A DNA stretch of 64,000 bases from positions 3,534,001 to 3,598,000 of the forward strand of contig NC_013521.1 in NCBI RefSeq assembly GCF_000024925.1, in the 5' to 3' direction. Both the position numbers and the translations under genes were made by a program. Shown here piece after piece: positions 54,655 to 63,259 of this stretch. The notes beneath the pieces were generated by a model. It made no database searches, was not told where the DNA came from, and saw nothing but the letters and a program-made list of their open reading frames with translations. This DNA comes from Sanguibacter keddieii DSM 10542 (GTDB lineage Bacteria > Actinomycetota > Actinomycetes > Actinomycetales > Cellulomonadaceae). The number at the start of each line of letters is the position of its first letter. Position 1 is the first letter of the stretch.

Positions 54655-55299
54655 TCAGTCGAAGAGGTCGCTGATCGGGGTCGGCCCCGAGTTGAACTGG
54701 ATGGTGCGGTTGACGCTCGCGGTCGAGGCGATGACGGCGGCCGCGACGGCGGCGACGTCGTCGCGCGGGACGGAGCCGCTCTCGAGGTCGTCGCCGACCT
54801 CGATGGAGCCGGTGCCCGGGTCGTCGGTGAGGGAGCTCGGGCCGAGGATGGTCCAGCCGAGGCCAGACTGGCGCAGGTGCTCGTCGGCTGCGGCCTTGGA
54901 CTCGGCGTAGGCGAAGAACGAGTTGTCCTCGGGGACGCCGTGGTCGGTCTTGGCGCCCATGTAGGACACCATGACGTAGCGCGGGACCCCTGCCGCCTCG
55001 GCGGCGTCGATCGAGCGGATCGCGGCGTCGCGGTCGACGGCGTAGGTGCGCTCGGGCGAGCCGCCACCTGCCCCCGCGGACCACACGACGACGTCGTGGC
55101 CGGCGATCACGTCGCCGATGGACGAGGTGCTGAGCTTCTCGACGTCGGCGACGACGGGCGCGGCGCCCGTGGCGGTGACGTCGTCGCGGTGGTCGGGGTT
55201 GCGCACGAGCGAGGTGACCTCGTGGCCGGCGCCCGTGAGCAGCGTGGCCAGCTTGAGCGCGATCTTGCCGTGCCCTCCGACGATGACGATGCGGGTCAT
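54655..55299 (-). CDS. NAD(P)H-binding atypical short-chain dehydrogenase
   Basis: 214 residues. The nucleotide motif RIVIVGGHGKIALKLATLL opens the protein; NPDHRDDV, GHDVVVWSAGAGGGSPERTYAVDRDAA, VPRYVMVSYMGAKT and FFAYAESKAAADEHLRQSGLGWTILGPSSL follow, matching the YwnB/YtfG-like NAD(P)-binding family. It lacks the usual YxxxK catalytic pair at the SDR position except YAESK, which may fulfil it. GGAGAGG precedes the ATG. Substrate unknown. Confidence 0.88.
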   Translation of the reverse strand: MTRIVIVGGHGKIALKLATLLTGAGHEVTSLVRNPDHRDDVTATGAAPVVADVEKLSTSSIGDVIAGHDVVVWSAGAGGGSPERTYAVDRDAAIRSIDAAEAAGVPRYVMVSYMGAKTDHGVPEDNSFFAYAESKAAADEHLRQSGLGWTILGPSSLTDDPGTGSIEVGDDLESGSVPRDDVAAVAAAVIASTASVNRTIQFNSGPTPISDLFD

Positions 55300-55369
55300 G
55301 GTGGTTCCTCTCCGGTGGTCCGTCAGGTCGTGGTGACGACCGTCGTGCGACGTCCCCTCGGTCCGGTGC

Positions 55370-58294
55370 TCAGAGCCTGGCAGCCAGCAGCTCGGCGAGC
55401 GCTGTGCCCTTCACCCCGGCGAGGTCGTCGGCCTGGGTGCGGCAGGAGAATCCGTCGGCGAGGAAGACGTCGCCCTCCCCAGCCTCTCTCAGGGCGGGCA
55501 GGAGCGCATTCTCGGCGACCGCGACCGACACGTCGTAGTGGCCCTTCTCCATGCCGAAGTTGCCCGCGAGCCCGCAGCAGCCCGCGAGCGTGCGGATCTT
55601 CGCGCCCGCGCCCACCAGCAGCGCCTCGTCGGTCGTGTAGCCCATGACGGAGTACTGGTGGCAGTGCGGCTGCACGACCGCGGTGACGTCCGAGAGGTCG
55701 GGCATGGTCCAGCCCGAGTCCGGGCCGGGCTTGGTCTCGGGGTCGGTGAGCAGCTCGGCGAGGGTGTGCGTGGCCGTCGACACGGCGTGCGCACGCGGGT
55801 CGTCGGGGAACAGGTCGAGCAGGTCCGAGCGCAGCACCGCGGTGCACGACGGCTCGAGCCCGACGATGGGGACGCCGTTCACGGCGAAGGGGCCGAGGGT
55901 GTCGAGGAGCGTCGACAGCTTCTTCTTCGCCCCGTCGAGCTGACCGGTGCTGATCCAGGTGAGGCCGCAGCAGGCCTCGCCCTCGGGGACCACCACGTCG
56001 TACCCGGCGGCGAGCAGCACCTTGACAGCAGCCTCGGGAACCGACGGTGCGAGAGAGTCGCTGAAGGAGTCGGTCCACAGGACCACCTTCGGCTTGCGGG
56101 GTGCCGCACCCGTAGACCCGGTGCGCGACCCGGCCGCGAGGGCGGCGCCCTGGCGCTTCCACCACGTGCGGAAGGGGACGTCGGCGAAGGACGGGATGGA
56201 GCGTCGGCTGTCCATTCCGCCGAGGGTGAGTGCGGTCTTGGCCAGGGGCTTGATGCTCAGCAGGCCGTTGACGAGGCGCGGCAGGTAGCTGGCGAGGCGC
56301 GCCCAGCGGGGCAGCCAGCCGAGCGCGTAGTGGTTGATCGGTCGCAGCCGGCCCTTGTACGACTCGTGGAGCACCTGCGACTTGTACTGCGCCATGTCGA
56401 CGCCCGCCGGGCAGTCGCTCGAGCACGCCTTGCAGGACAGGCAGAGGTCGAGGGCCTCGTGCACCTCGGGCGAGCGCCACCCGCCCGTGACGAGCGTGCC
56501 GTTGGCCATTTCCTGGAGCACGCGGGCACGGCCGCGCGTCGAGTCCTTCTCGTCCTTGGTCGCCAGGTACGACGGGCACATGAACCCGCCCGCGGGCGTC
56601 GAGTCGGCGCGGCACTTGCCGACGCCGACGCAGCGGTGCACCGAGGTGGTGAAGTCGCCACCGTCGTGACCGAAGCCGAAGCCGCCCGAGAGCGCGACGG
56701 GCTTGGCCGCCGGGCGGCGCAGGTGCGCGTCGACGGCGTCCGGGCGCACGAGCACGCCGGGGTTGAGGAGGTCGTGGGGGTCGAAGAGCGCCTTGAACTG
56801 CTCGAACACGCTGATGGCCTCGGCCGAGTACATCGAGGGCAGGAGCTCGGACCGGGCGCGGCCGTCGCCGTGCTCGCCGGACAGCGACCCGCCGTAGGTG
56901 CCGACGAGCGCGGCCGCGTCGGTCATGAACGACCGCAGGACGTCGCCCGACGCCTCGAGCGGGATGTCGATGCGCAGGTGCACGCAGCCGTCGCCGAAGT
57001 GCCCGTACGGCAGGCCGTCGACGCCGTACTGCGCCATGAGGGCGTCGAGGTCGCGCAGGTACGCGCCGAGGTTCGCGGGCGGGACCGCGGAGTCCTCCCA
57101 GCCCGGCCAGGCCTGCGCGCCCGAGGGCGTCCGGCCGGCGAGCCCGGCGCCGTCGGCGCGGATCTGCCACATGGCGGTCGCCTCGGGGCCCGCGGGGAGG
57201 ATGCGGGTCGCCGACGTCCCGGAGTCGCGGACGATCGCCTCGGCGTTGGCGAGGGCCTCCTGGGCCGTCGTGCCGCCGACCTCGACCATGAGCCAGCCGC
57301 CGCCCGGGGGCAGGGCCGGCACGGAGCCGGCGCCCTTGGCGCGGCGGACCACGTCGACGAGACGGGCGTCGAGGCCCTCGACAGCGAGGGGCGAGTGGGC
57401 CAGCAGCGCGGGCACGGCGTCGGCGGCGCTCGGCATGTCGGGGTACCCGAGGACCACGAGGGTCGGGGCGCCGGCGATCGGCACGAGGTTCACGGTCGCG
57501 CCGAGGATCGACATGACGGTGCCCTCGGTGCCGACGAGCGCCTTGGCGAGGTTCGTGCCGTTCTCGGGGAGCAGGTGCTCGAGGGAGTAGCCGGACACCT
57601 GGCGGCCGAAGCGGCCGAGCTCGGTGCGCAGCAGCGCCATGTTGGCGGTCACGAGCTCGCCGAGACCGGGGACCCGGTCGACGCCCTGGCCGTCGGCGCC
57701 CGCGGTGAACCGGCGGCCGCGGCCGTCGACCACGTCGAGCTCGACGACGTTGTCGGCCGTGCGCCCGTAGGCGACGGCGTGCGGGCCGCAGGCGTTGTTG
57801 CCGATCATCCCGCCGAGCGTCGCGCGGTTCTGCGTCGACGGGTCCGGGCCGAACCGCAGGCCGTGCGGGGCCGCGACCTTCTGCAGGGATGACATGACCA
57901 CACCGGGGTCGATGCGCGCGGTGCGGTTCTCGACGTCGAGGTGGTGGATGGTGTTCACGTGCCGTGAGAAGTCGATGACGACGCCCGGGCCCACCGAGTT
58001 CCCGGCGCACGACGTGCCCGCACCGCGGGTGGTCAGCGGCACGCCCGCCTCGCGGGTCACGGTGATGGCCGCGAGCGCGTCGTCGACGTCCTTGGGGATG
58101 ACGACGACCTGCGGCACGACGCGGTAGTTGGAGGCGTCCGAGGAGTACTCGGCGCGGCGCAGCGTGGTGTCGGAGACCTCGCCGTCGACGGCCGCGCGCA
58201 GCGACGCGACGAGGGCCGCGTGCGCGTCGGCGGACCGCACCGAGCGCGGTGCGCCGTCGGGACCGTTGATCTCAACCTCTACCGGGGTAGCCAC
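55370..58294 (-). CDS. FAD-binding and Fe-S-binding oxidoreductase (D-lactate dehydrogenase/glycolate oxidase type)
   Basis: 974 residues, a one-chain fusion of the flavoprotein and Fe-S parts. Order: FAD_binding_4 with LTTRGAGTSCAGNSVGPGVV and GATLGGMIGNNACGPH-like segment; FAD-oxidase C domain with YGHFGDGCVHLRIDIP; ferredoxin-like region with CVGVGKC (~555) and CLSCKACSSDCPAG (~616); two CCG cysteine-rich units, EACCGLTW (~775) and AGCCGLAGNFGMEKGHY (~906), with PHCHQY before the second. D-2-hydroxyacids such as D-lactate are likely donors, with quinone as acceptor. GTG 58294 is chosen; GTG 58300 is possible. The promoter side faces the repeat array. Confidence 0.9.
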   Translation of the reverse strand: MATPVEVEINGPDGAPRSVRSADAHAALVASLRAAVDGEVSDTTLRRAEYSSDASNYRVVPQVVVIPKDVDDALAAITVTREAGVPLTTRGAGTSCAGNSVGPGVVIDFSRHVNTIHHLDVENRTARIDPGVVMSSLQKVAAPHGLRFGPDPSTQNRATLGGMIGNNACGPHAVAYGRTADNVVELDVVDGRGRRFTAGADGQGVDRVPGLGELVTANMALLRTELGRFGRQVSGYSLEHLLPENGTNLAKALVGTEGTVMSILGATVNLVPIAGAPTLVVLGYPDMPSAADAVPALLAHSPLAVEGLDARLVDVVRRAKGAGSVPALPPGGGWLMVEVGGTTAQEALANAEAIVRDSGTSATRILPAGPEATAMWQIRADGAGLAGRTPSGAQAWPGWEDSAVPPANLGAYLRDLDALMAQYGVDGLPYGHFGDGCVHLRIDIPLEASGDVLRSFMTDAAALVGTYGGSLSGEHGDGRARSELLPSMYSAEAISVFEQFKALFDPHDLLNPGVLVRPDAVDAHLRRPAAKPVALSGGFGFGHDGGDFTTSVHRCVGVGKCRADSTPAGGFMCPSYLATKDEKDSTRGRARVLQEMANGTLVTGGWRSPEVHEALDLCLSCKACSSDCPAGVDMAQYKSQVLHESYKGRLRPINHYALGWLPRWARLASYLPRLVNGLLSIKPLAKTALTLGGMDSRRSIPSFADVPFRTWWKRQGAALAAGSRTGSTGAAPRKPKVVLWTDSFSDSLAPSVPEAAVKVLLAAGYDVVVPEGEACCGLTWISTGQLDGAKKKLSTLLDTLGPFAVNGVPIVGLEPSCTAVLRSDLLDLFPDDPRAHAVSTATHTLAELLTDPETKPGPDSGWTMPDLSDVTAVVQPHCHQYSVMGYTTDEALLVGAGAKIRTLAGCCGLAGNFGMEKGHYDVSVAVAENALLPALREAGEGDVFLADGFSCRTQADDLAGVKGTALAELLAARL

Positions 58295-58365
58295 GGGCAC
58301 ATTCTTCCACTGCCCGGCGTGGACGCCGCGAGACGACCGTTCCCCGGACGACACGTCCTCCTGCC

Positions 58366-58490
58366 CAGGTCGCACGCGGTGCCTCGAGGTCGCACAGACA
58401 CGCCAGGGCTGGTCCCAGGGTCGGCGTGTCGTCAGCACCGGTGCGACCTCGTAGGCAGGGGTGCGACCTCGTGGGCGTGGGTGCGACCTC
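58366..58490. repeat. Mirror-arranged GTGCGACCTC array with 20-bp phasing
   Basis: Three plus-strand copies of gtgcgacctc start at 58441, 58461 and 58481, exactly 20 bases apart. Two minus-strand copies lie at 58386-58395 (exact) and 58366-58375 (one mismatch), also 20 apart. An 8-bp inverted repeat gacacgcc/ggcgtgtc (58397-58404/58423-58430) sits near the centre. The array fills the divergent gap between the FAD/Fe-S oxidase and pnuC, and its last copy falls where the pnuC -35 should be. Confidence 0.85.
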
Positions 58491-58505
58491 GCGGGTCGCG
58501 TGTGC

Positions 58506-58511
58506 GAATCT
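58506..58511 (+). promoter_or_regulatory. Possible -10 of a leaderless pnuC transcript
   Basis: GAATCT ends seven bases before ATG 58519, with no ribosome site between. It fits the xAxxxT minimum only. The repeat copy at 58481-58490 would cover the -35 position. Confidence 0.3.
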
Positions 58512-58518
58512 TGGCGTC

Positions 58519-59181
58519 ATGTCAGCAGAGGAGATCATCGGGTTCGTCACCGGTGCCGTGTGCGTGTTCCTGGCCGTGCGCCAGAACGTCTGGACCTTCC
58601 CCGTGGGGATCGTCAACAACGGGGTGTACGTGGTGCTCTTCGCCTCGACCGGCCTGTACGCGGGGGCGGCGCTGCAGGTCGTGTACCTCGTGCTCGGCGG
58701 GCTGGGCTGGTACTGGTGGCTGCGCGGCGGCACGGGTGGCGGCGCGCTCACGGTGCACCGGACGCCACGGTGGGTGTGGCCTGCGGCCGTCGTGACCGTG
58801 GCCGGACTGGTCGCGCTGCTCGCGTGGGTGCTCAGCACCTGGATGGACTCGACCGCGCCGGTGCTCGACGCGGTGACCACGTCCTTGAGCCTCGTCGCGC
58901 AGCTGATGCTGGGCCGCAAGTGGATCGGCAACTGGCTGGTGTGGATCGTCGCGGACGTGATCTTCGTGTGGTTGTACCTGTCCACCGGCCTGTACTTGAC
59001 TGCGGTGCTCTACACCGGCTTCATCGCGCTGTGCCTCATGGGCCTGCGCGACTGGCGCGCCGCCCTCTCCGCCCCTCTCTCTCATGCCCGTGGCGCGTCC
59101 GCAGAGCCCACCGCGGGCGTGCTTGCCGACGCGCCTCGGGCATGGGGAGGGGCTCGGGACGAGGGGCGGGGGGAGCTGTGA
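58519..59181 (+). CDS. pnuC: Nicotinamide riboside transporter PnuC
   Basis: 220 residues with about seven membrane helices. Family signatures are RQNVWTFPVGIVNNGVYVVLF, LQVVYLVLGGLGWYWWLRGG, LMLGRKWIGNWLVWIVADVI and LYLSTGLYLTAVLYTGFIALCLMGLRDW, which line the substrate path in PnuC. It imports nicotinamide riboside for NAD salvage. A ~35-residue Ala/Gly/Arg-rich tail is not conserved. The stop overlaps the nadR-like GTG (GTGA), coupling the transporter to the kinase that traps the substrate. Confidence 0.93.
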   Translation: MSAEEIIGFVTGAVCVFLAVRQNVWTFPVGIVNNGVYVVLFASTGLYAGAALQVVYLVLGGLGWYWWLRGGTGGGALTVHRTPRWVWPAAVVTVAGLVALLAWVLSTWMDSTAPVLDAVTTSLSLVAQLMLGRKWIGNWLVWIVADVIFVWLYLSTGLYLTAVLYTGFIALCLMGLRDWRAALSAPLSHARGASAEPTAGVLADAPRAWGGARDEGRGEL

Positions 59182-60365
59182 GCGGTGCAGGGCTGGGTGG
59201 GTCTGCCGGTCGGGGCGGAGGACCGGCGCACGAACGGTTCCGGCACGGGCTGGTCATCGGGAAGTTCTACCCGGTGCACGCGGGGCACCTGAACCTGGTG
59301 CGGACCGCGCTCGAGCGGTGCGACCACGTGACGGTCCAGGTCTTGTGGTCCTCGCAGGAGTCGATCCCGGCCGAGCTCCGCGCCCGGTGGATCTCTGACG
59401 AGCTCCCCGGCGCGCACGTGGTCACCGGGTTCGACGACGCCCCGGTCGACTACGAGTCGGACGACGCCTGGGACGCGCACGTGTCGGTGATGAAGGACCT
59501 CCTCGACGACAGCTGCGTCCCCGGGTGCGAGGTCGAGGCGACGGTCGACGCGGTCTTCACCTCGGACGTGTACGGCGCCGAGATGGCGCGGCGCTTCGAC
59601 GCCGCCTGGGTGCAGGTCGACCCGGGACGGGCTGCGGTGAGCGTGAGCGGCACCGCCGTGCGGTCCGACCCGGGCGCTCACTGGTGGGCGCTGCCGGGCG
59701 CGGTGCGGTCGTGGTTCGTCCGGCGCGTCGTGGTCCTCGGCGCGGAGTCCACCGGGACCACGACCCTGGCCGAGGCCCTGCAGGCGCACTACGGGCTGCC
59801 CGCCGTCCCCGAGTTCGGCCGGGAGTGGTCCGAGGTGCGCCCCGGAGGTCTCGAGGCGCCGTGGCACACGGCCGAGTTCGACCTCGTGGCGCGCGAGCAG
59901 GCACGCGTCGAGGACGACGCCGCGCGGGGCACGCCGCTCCCCCTCCTGGTGTGCGACACCGACCCCTTCGCGACGACGCTGTGGCACGAGCGATACACCG
60001 GGTCGCGCTCGCCGTCCGTCGAGGCCTTCGCCGCGTCCCGCGTGCCCGACCTGTACCTGCTCACCGGCGACGAGATCCCCTTCGTGCAGGACGGCCTGCG
60101 CGACGGGGAGCACGTGCGGCACGGGATGCAGCAGCGGTTCCGGGAGGTCCTCGCGGCCCAGGCGGACGCGGGCGCTCCCTGGGTCGAGCTGCGGGGCACG
60201 CGGGAGGAGCGCCTCGCAGAGGCGGTGCGCCTGGTCGACGCCCTGGTGGCCACGCCGCGGTGGGTCGCCGACCCGATGGAGCAGCGCGGCCAGGACGTCG
60301 GGGCACCGCTGCCCGACCCGGGTCGGACCGTCGAGACGAACCCTGGGGCAGGCCGTCGGGCCTGA
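59178..60365 (+). CDS. nadR: NadR-like NMN adenylyltransferase / ribosylnicotinamide kinase
   Basis: 395 residues. N-terminal NMN adenylyltransferase domain with GLVIGKFYPVHAGHLNLV (HxGH) and SGTAVRSDP. The C-terminal kinase has a P-loop-like VVVLGAESTGTTTLAEAL, where position 194 is Thr rather than the Lys of GxESxGKS/T; LLVCDTDPFATTLWHERY and PDLYLLTGDEIPFVQDGLRDG follow. Expected to phosphorylate nicotinamide riboside and adenylate NMN to NAD. The DNA-binding domain of enterobacterial NadR is absent. GTG start overlaps pnuC. The stop lies within a 19-bp duplication. Confidence 0.9.
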   Translation: MSGAGLGGSAGRGGGPAHERFRHGLVIGKFYPVHAGHLNLVRTALERCDHVTVQVLWSSQESIPAELRARWISDELPGAHVVTGFDDAPVDYESDDAWDAHVSVMKDLLDDSCVPGCEVEATVDAVFTSDVYGAEMARRFDAAWVQVDPGRAAVSVSGTAVRSDPGAHWWALPGAVRSWFVRRVVVLGAESTGTTTLAEALQAHYGLPAVPEFGREWSEVRPGGLEAPWHTAEFDLVAREQARVEDDAARGTPLPLLVCDTDPFATTLWHERYTGSRSPSVEAFAASRVPDLYLLTGDEIPFVQDGLRDGEHVRHGMQQRFREVLAAQADAGAPWVELRGTREERLAEAVRLVDALVATPRWVADPMEQRGQDVGAPLPDPGRTVETNPGAGRRA

Positions 60366-60421
60366 CTCAGGCCGTCGGGCCTGACTCACCCCGCCGCGTG
60401 GCTCAGGCCGTCGGGCGTGAC
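60349..60421. repeat. 19-bp repeats across the stop codons of convergent genes
   Basis: caggccgtcgggcctgact occurs in perfect tandem at 60349-60367 and 60368-60386; a third, slightly diverged copy is at 60404-60421. The first copy contains the nadR stop and the third contains the end of the downstream convergent gene. Each unit has a caggcc-gtcg-ggcctg hairpin, so the array may terminate both transcripts. Confidence 0.85.
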
Positions 60422-61428
60422 CTGCGGACCGACAGGAGCGGCACGACGCCCGCGGCCAGCGGCACGAGCTGGACGGCGACCCGCCACACCACCAGGCCGG
60501 CCACCAGGTCGGAGGCCTGCGCCGGGGTGTGCATGCTGACCAGGGCGACCACCGCGGCGTCGAGCACCCCGAGGCCGAGGAACGGCGTCGCCATCAGCAG
60601 GTAGACGCTGAGGAAGCACGCGACCACCACGAGGGTCGGCGCCTGCGAGGGCGGGACCCCGACGAACCGCAGGGCGAGGACGAGGATCGTGGACTCGACC
60701 ACGACCATCCCGGTCAGGCTCAGCAGGGCAGCCGGCCAGTGGCGCAGCCACCGCGCGGCGACGCGGGCGTGGAACTCGACGACGGTCTTCTCCATCTGCT
60801 CCGGGCCGGGGAGCGTGCGCCGGACGCGGTGCGCGACGCGGCCGAGCACCCGGCCCACGGCACCGGCGGAGGTCGCGCTCCGCGAGCCGACGACGAGCAC
60901 CGCGACGATCGCGGCGCTCGCGAGCCCGCTGAGCACCGCAGCCCAGCCGACGGCGCCCTCCTCACCGACCGTCCAGAGCATGAGGACCGCTCCGGCGACC
61001 GGGGCCGCGAGGCGCACCACGTAGTAGAGGATCGAGTTGAGCACGAGACCCGCCATGCCCTGCCCGACGTCGACGCCCCAGGCACGGAACATCGCAGCGC
61101 GCGCGACGATGTCGGCTGGCGCGGGGGTGACGGTCGCGGCGAGGTTCCCGACGAGGTCGTTGCCGATCGCGCGGCGCAGACCCAGCCCCTCGGTGAACAG
61201 CGCGAGCGGGGTCGACGACAGCGAGGCTCGTGCGACCACCAGCAGGAGCAGCACGGCCACCTGCCACCAGGCCAGGTGGGAGATCGCGTCACCGACGGCA
61301 GGCCAGTCGACCCGGCGCAGCGCCCGCACGAGGTACCAGGCGAGCGCCACGACCGCAGCCCAGACGAGCAGCCGGACGGCGGCCTTGACGACGGCGGGCG
61401 GGACAGCCCGTCGCGGTGTGCTGGTCAT
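60403..61428 (-). CDS. Lysylphosphatidylglycerol synthase-TM / UPF0104 family membrane protein
   Basis: 341 residues with about eight membrane helices (LLVWAAVVALAWYLVRAL, WQVAVLLLLVVARASL, MAGLVLNSILYYVVRLAAPVAGAVLML, AVLSGLASAAIVAVLVVG, LLSLTGMVVVESTILVLALRFVG, VVVACFLSVYLLMATPFLGLGVLDAAVVAL). The segment NLAATVTPAPADIVARAAMFRAWG is the conserved loop of the LPG_synthase_TM/YbhN family, related to the flippase part of MprF. No synthetase domain is present. Role unknown; lipid flipping is inferred from the family only. Confidence 0.85.
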   Translation of the reverse strand: MTSTPRRAVPPAVVKAAVRLLVWAAVVALAWYLVRALRRVDWPAVGDAISHLAWWQVAVLLLLVVARASLSSTPLALFTEGLGLRRAIGNDLVGNLAATVTPAPADIVARAAMFRAWGVDVGQGMAGLVLNSILYYVVRLAAPVAGAVLMLWTVGEEGAVGWAAVLSGLASAAIVAVLVVGSRSATSAGAVGRVLGRVAHRVRRTLPGPEQMEKTVVEFHARVAARWLRHWPAALLSLTGMVVVESTILVLALRFVGVPPSQAPTLVVVACFLSVYLLMATPFLGLGVLDAAVVALVSMHTPAQASDLVAGLVVWRVAVQLVPLAAGVVPLLSVRRSRPTA

Positions 61429-61624
61429 GCGGTCTCCTGCAGGGCTCCGCTGCCGGAGAGCGGCAGGTTCTCGAGGCGGGGTGAGACCCGAATGCTAGCG
61501 CGGCGGGCGTCTCGTCCCGGGTGCCGCGCGGCAGCGCTCGTCCCCAGGTGGGGGACGCCTCGTCCCGTCCCCAGCCACCGGTGTCGCCGGGACCACCGGG
61601 GCGCCCCGTGGCAGACTCGGCGCT

Positions 61625-63259
61625 GTGACCCAGCACCCGAGCACACCGCCGGCCGACCACGGGGCCGCGCCCCTCGGCCACGTCTCCGACGCGCCCACGC
61701 GTCCTGCTCCTGAAGGCGCCGCAGCGTCCGGGGGCACCGGGGCGTACGACCTCGACGTCGCCGACCTCTTCGGCTCCGGGACCGCGGCAGCCGCGGCCGA
61801 GCAGGTCGACCTGGCCGAGAAGCTGCGGCAGGCGTACTTCTGGGTGGTCAACCACGCGATCATCTCCCCGCACTACGACGTCGAGTTCTCCGCAGGGCCG
61901 GGCACCCCGGAGACGAGCTTCCGGCTCGGTGACTCCAAGGCGCTGCTGACGCTGCCCTCAGACCAGTCGTACTCGAGCTTCGTCCTGCTGCCGCTCCTCA
62001 CCTTCGCGGTGCGCGGCCGGTGCCTGCTCATCGGCGGGCCCGGTCGCGGCAAGACCGCGAGCGCCGTGCTCATGGGCGTCCTCGCCGGGTACCCGATCAA
62101 GGACGTCCGGCGCGCGATGCAGCACGGCCACCCGCAGCTGACGGTCTCGGACATGTTCGGCACGCCGCTGCCCAAGGACCTCGTGCAGGCCGACTCCCTC
62201 GGTGACGTGGACGTGGCCTGGCGCTCGTGGCTGGGCATGCGCGTCAAGATCGTCGACGAGTACAACCGCATCCCGACCCGCACGCAGTCCGCTCTGCTCA
62301 CCGTGCTCGCGGACGGCTACGTCGAGGTGTTCGACCAGTTCTACGAGACGGGCGAGTCGGCCTGGTACCTCACGGCCAACGACGACGCGGGCGGCGGCAC
62401 GTACCAGGTGGTCGAGGCGCTGCGCGACCGGATCGACGTCGTGGTGCACGCCCTGCCCTTCAACAACAGGTTCCTCGGCGACCTCGTGGCCCGGGCAGAG
62501 CAGGGCATCCACCCGGAGCGCGCGGTGCCCGAGTCGATCGTCTTCGACGACGCCCAGCACGAGCGCCTGCACCGCGAGGTCACCGCCGTGCAGATCGAGC
62601 GGCCCGTGCGGCGCCGTCTGGAGTTCTTCGCGAGCCAGCTCGAGCTGCTCGAGGGGTCCGCGTGGCAGTTCGAGTACCGCACCAAGGACACCGCGCGGCT
62701 GGCCGGCATCGACCCGCACCTGGTGGCGCAGTCGGACACCGGGCGCGACAGGCTCTCCGACATCGGTGCCCAGACGCTCAACGGGCTCTCGGTCCGCGCC
62801 CTCCAGTCGCTCGTGGCCTACGCGAAGGCGATGGCGTACTTCCGAGGACGCTCGAGCGTCGGGCTCGACGACCTGCGCGCCGTGCTGCCCTTCGTGCTGC
62901 ACGACAAGCTGGTCCCCGACCAGCAGTCGACCGTCTTCGACGACGCCGAGCGCGAGCCGCTGCGCTCCGACCGCGTCTCGTGGATCCGGTCGATGTTCGA
63001 CGACGCCTGCGCCCAGTACGACGCCTACGGCCTCGACCAGGACGACCCCGTCGGGCAGGTCCTCGACGAGGTCCAGGCCGGGCTCGACTCCCTCGGCGAG
63101 GACGTGGTGCTCGACCGGATGCGGCGGATCGAGCAGATCCTCGCCGGCTGGGAGGGCTCGGGCAAGCTCCACGGGCACGTGTACGAGGATGCCCTCGTGC
63201 TCAAGTACGCCCACCAGCGGTACACGAACTACCTGTCGTGGCTGCGCTGGGACCGCTGA
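61625..63259 (+). CDS. MoxR-type AAA+ ATPase
   Basis: 544 residues from a GTG. A ~45-residue Pro/Ala-rich start precedes the AAA core: Walker A LIGGPGRGKTASAVLMGVLAGY (K143), then LTVSDMFGTPLP, Walker B VKIVDEYNRIPTRTQSALLTVLADGYVEV (D211, E212) and sensor-region YLTANDDAGGGTYQVVEALRDRIDVVVHALPFNNRFL. The presence of DEYNRIPxxxQxALLxxLADG places it with MoxR-class chaperone ATPases, which usually act with von Willebrand A proteins. It is longer than usual (~320) because of a ~250-residue helical C-terminus. It overlaps the next gene by one base (TGATG). Confidence 0.85.
   Translation: MTQHPSTPPADHGAAPLGHVSDAPTRPAPEGAAASGGTGAYDLDVADLFGSGTAAAAAEQVDLAEKLRQAYFWVVNHAIISPHYDVEFSAGPGTPETSFRLGDSKALLTLPSDQSYSSFVLLPLLTFAVRGRCLLIGGPGRGKTASAVLMGVLAGYPIKDVRRAMQHGHPQLTVSDMFGTPLPKDLVQADSLGDVDVAWRSWLGMRVKIVDEYNRIPTRTQSALLTVLADGYVEVFDQFYETGESAWYLTANDDAGGGTYQVVEALRDRIDVVVHALPFNNRFLGDLVARAEQGIHPERAVPESIVFDDAQHERLHREVTAVQIERPVRRRLEFFASQLELLEGSAWQFEYRTKDTARLAGIDPHLVAQSDTGRDRLSDIGAQTLNGLSVRALQSLVAYAKAMAYFRGRSSVGLDDLRAVLPFVLHDKLVPDQQSTVFDDAEREPLRSDRVSWIRSMFDDACAQYDAYGLDQDDPVGQVLDEVQAGLDSLGEDVVLDRMRRIEQILAGWEGSGKLHGHVYEDALVLKYAHQRYTNYLSWLRWDR

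Noticed and set aside
55323-58010. An 895-codon minus-strand frame overlapping the FAD/Fe-S oxidase
   Set aside because: Same strand but shifted frame, Arg/Pro-rich and without cysteine clusters; the listed frame has the FAD and Fe-S motifs.
58366-58490. CRISPR array
   Set aside because: Units are only 10 bases with 10-base gaps, appear in both orientations, and no cas genes are present.
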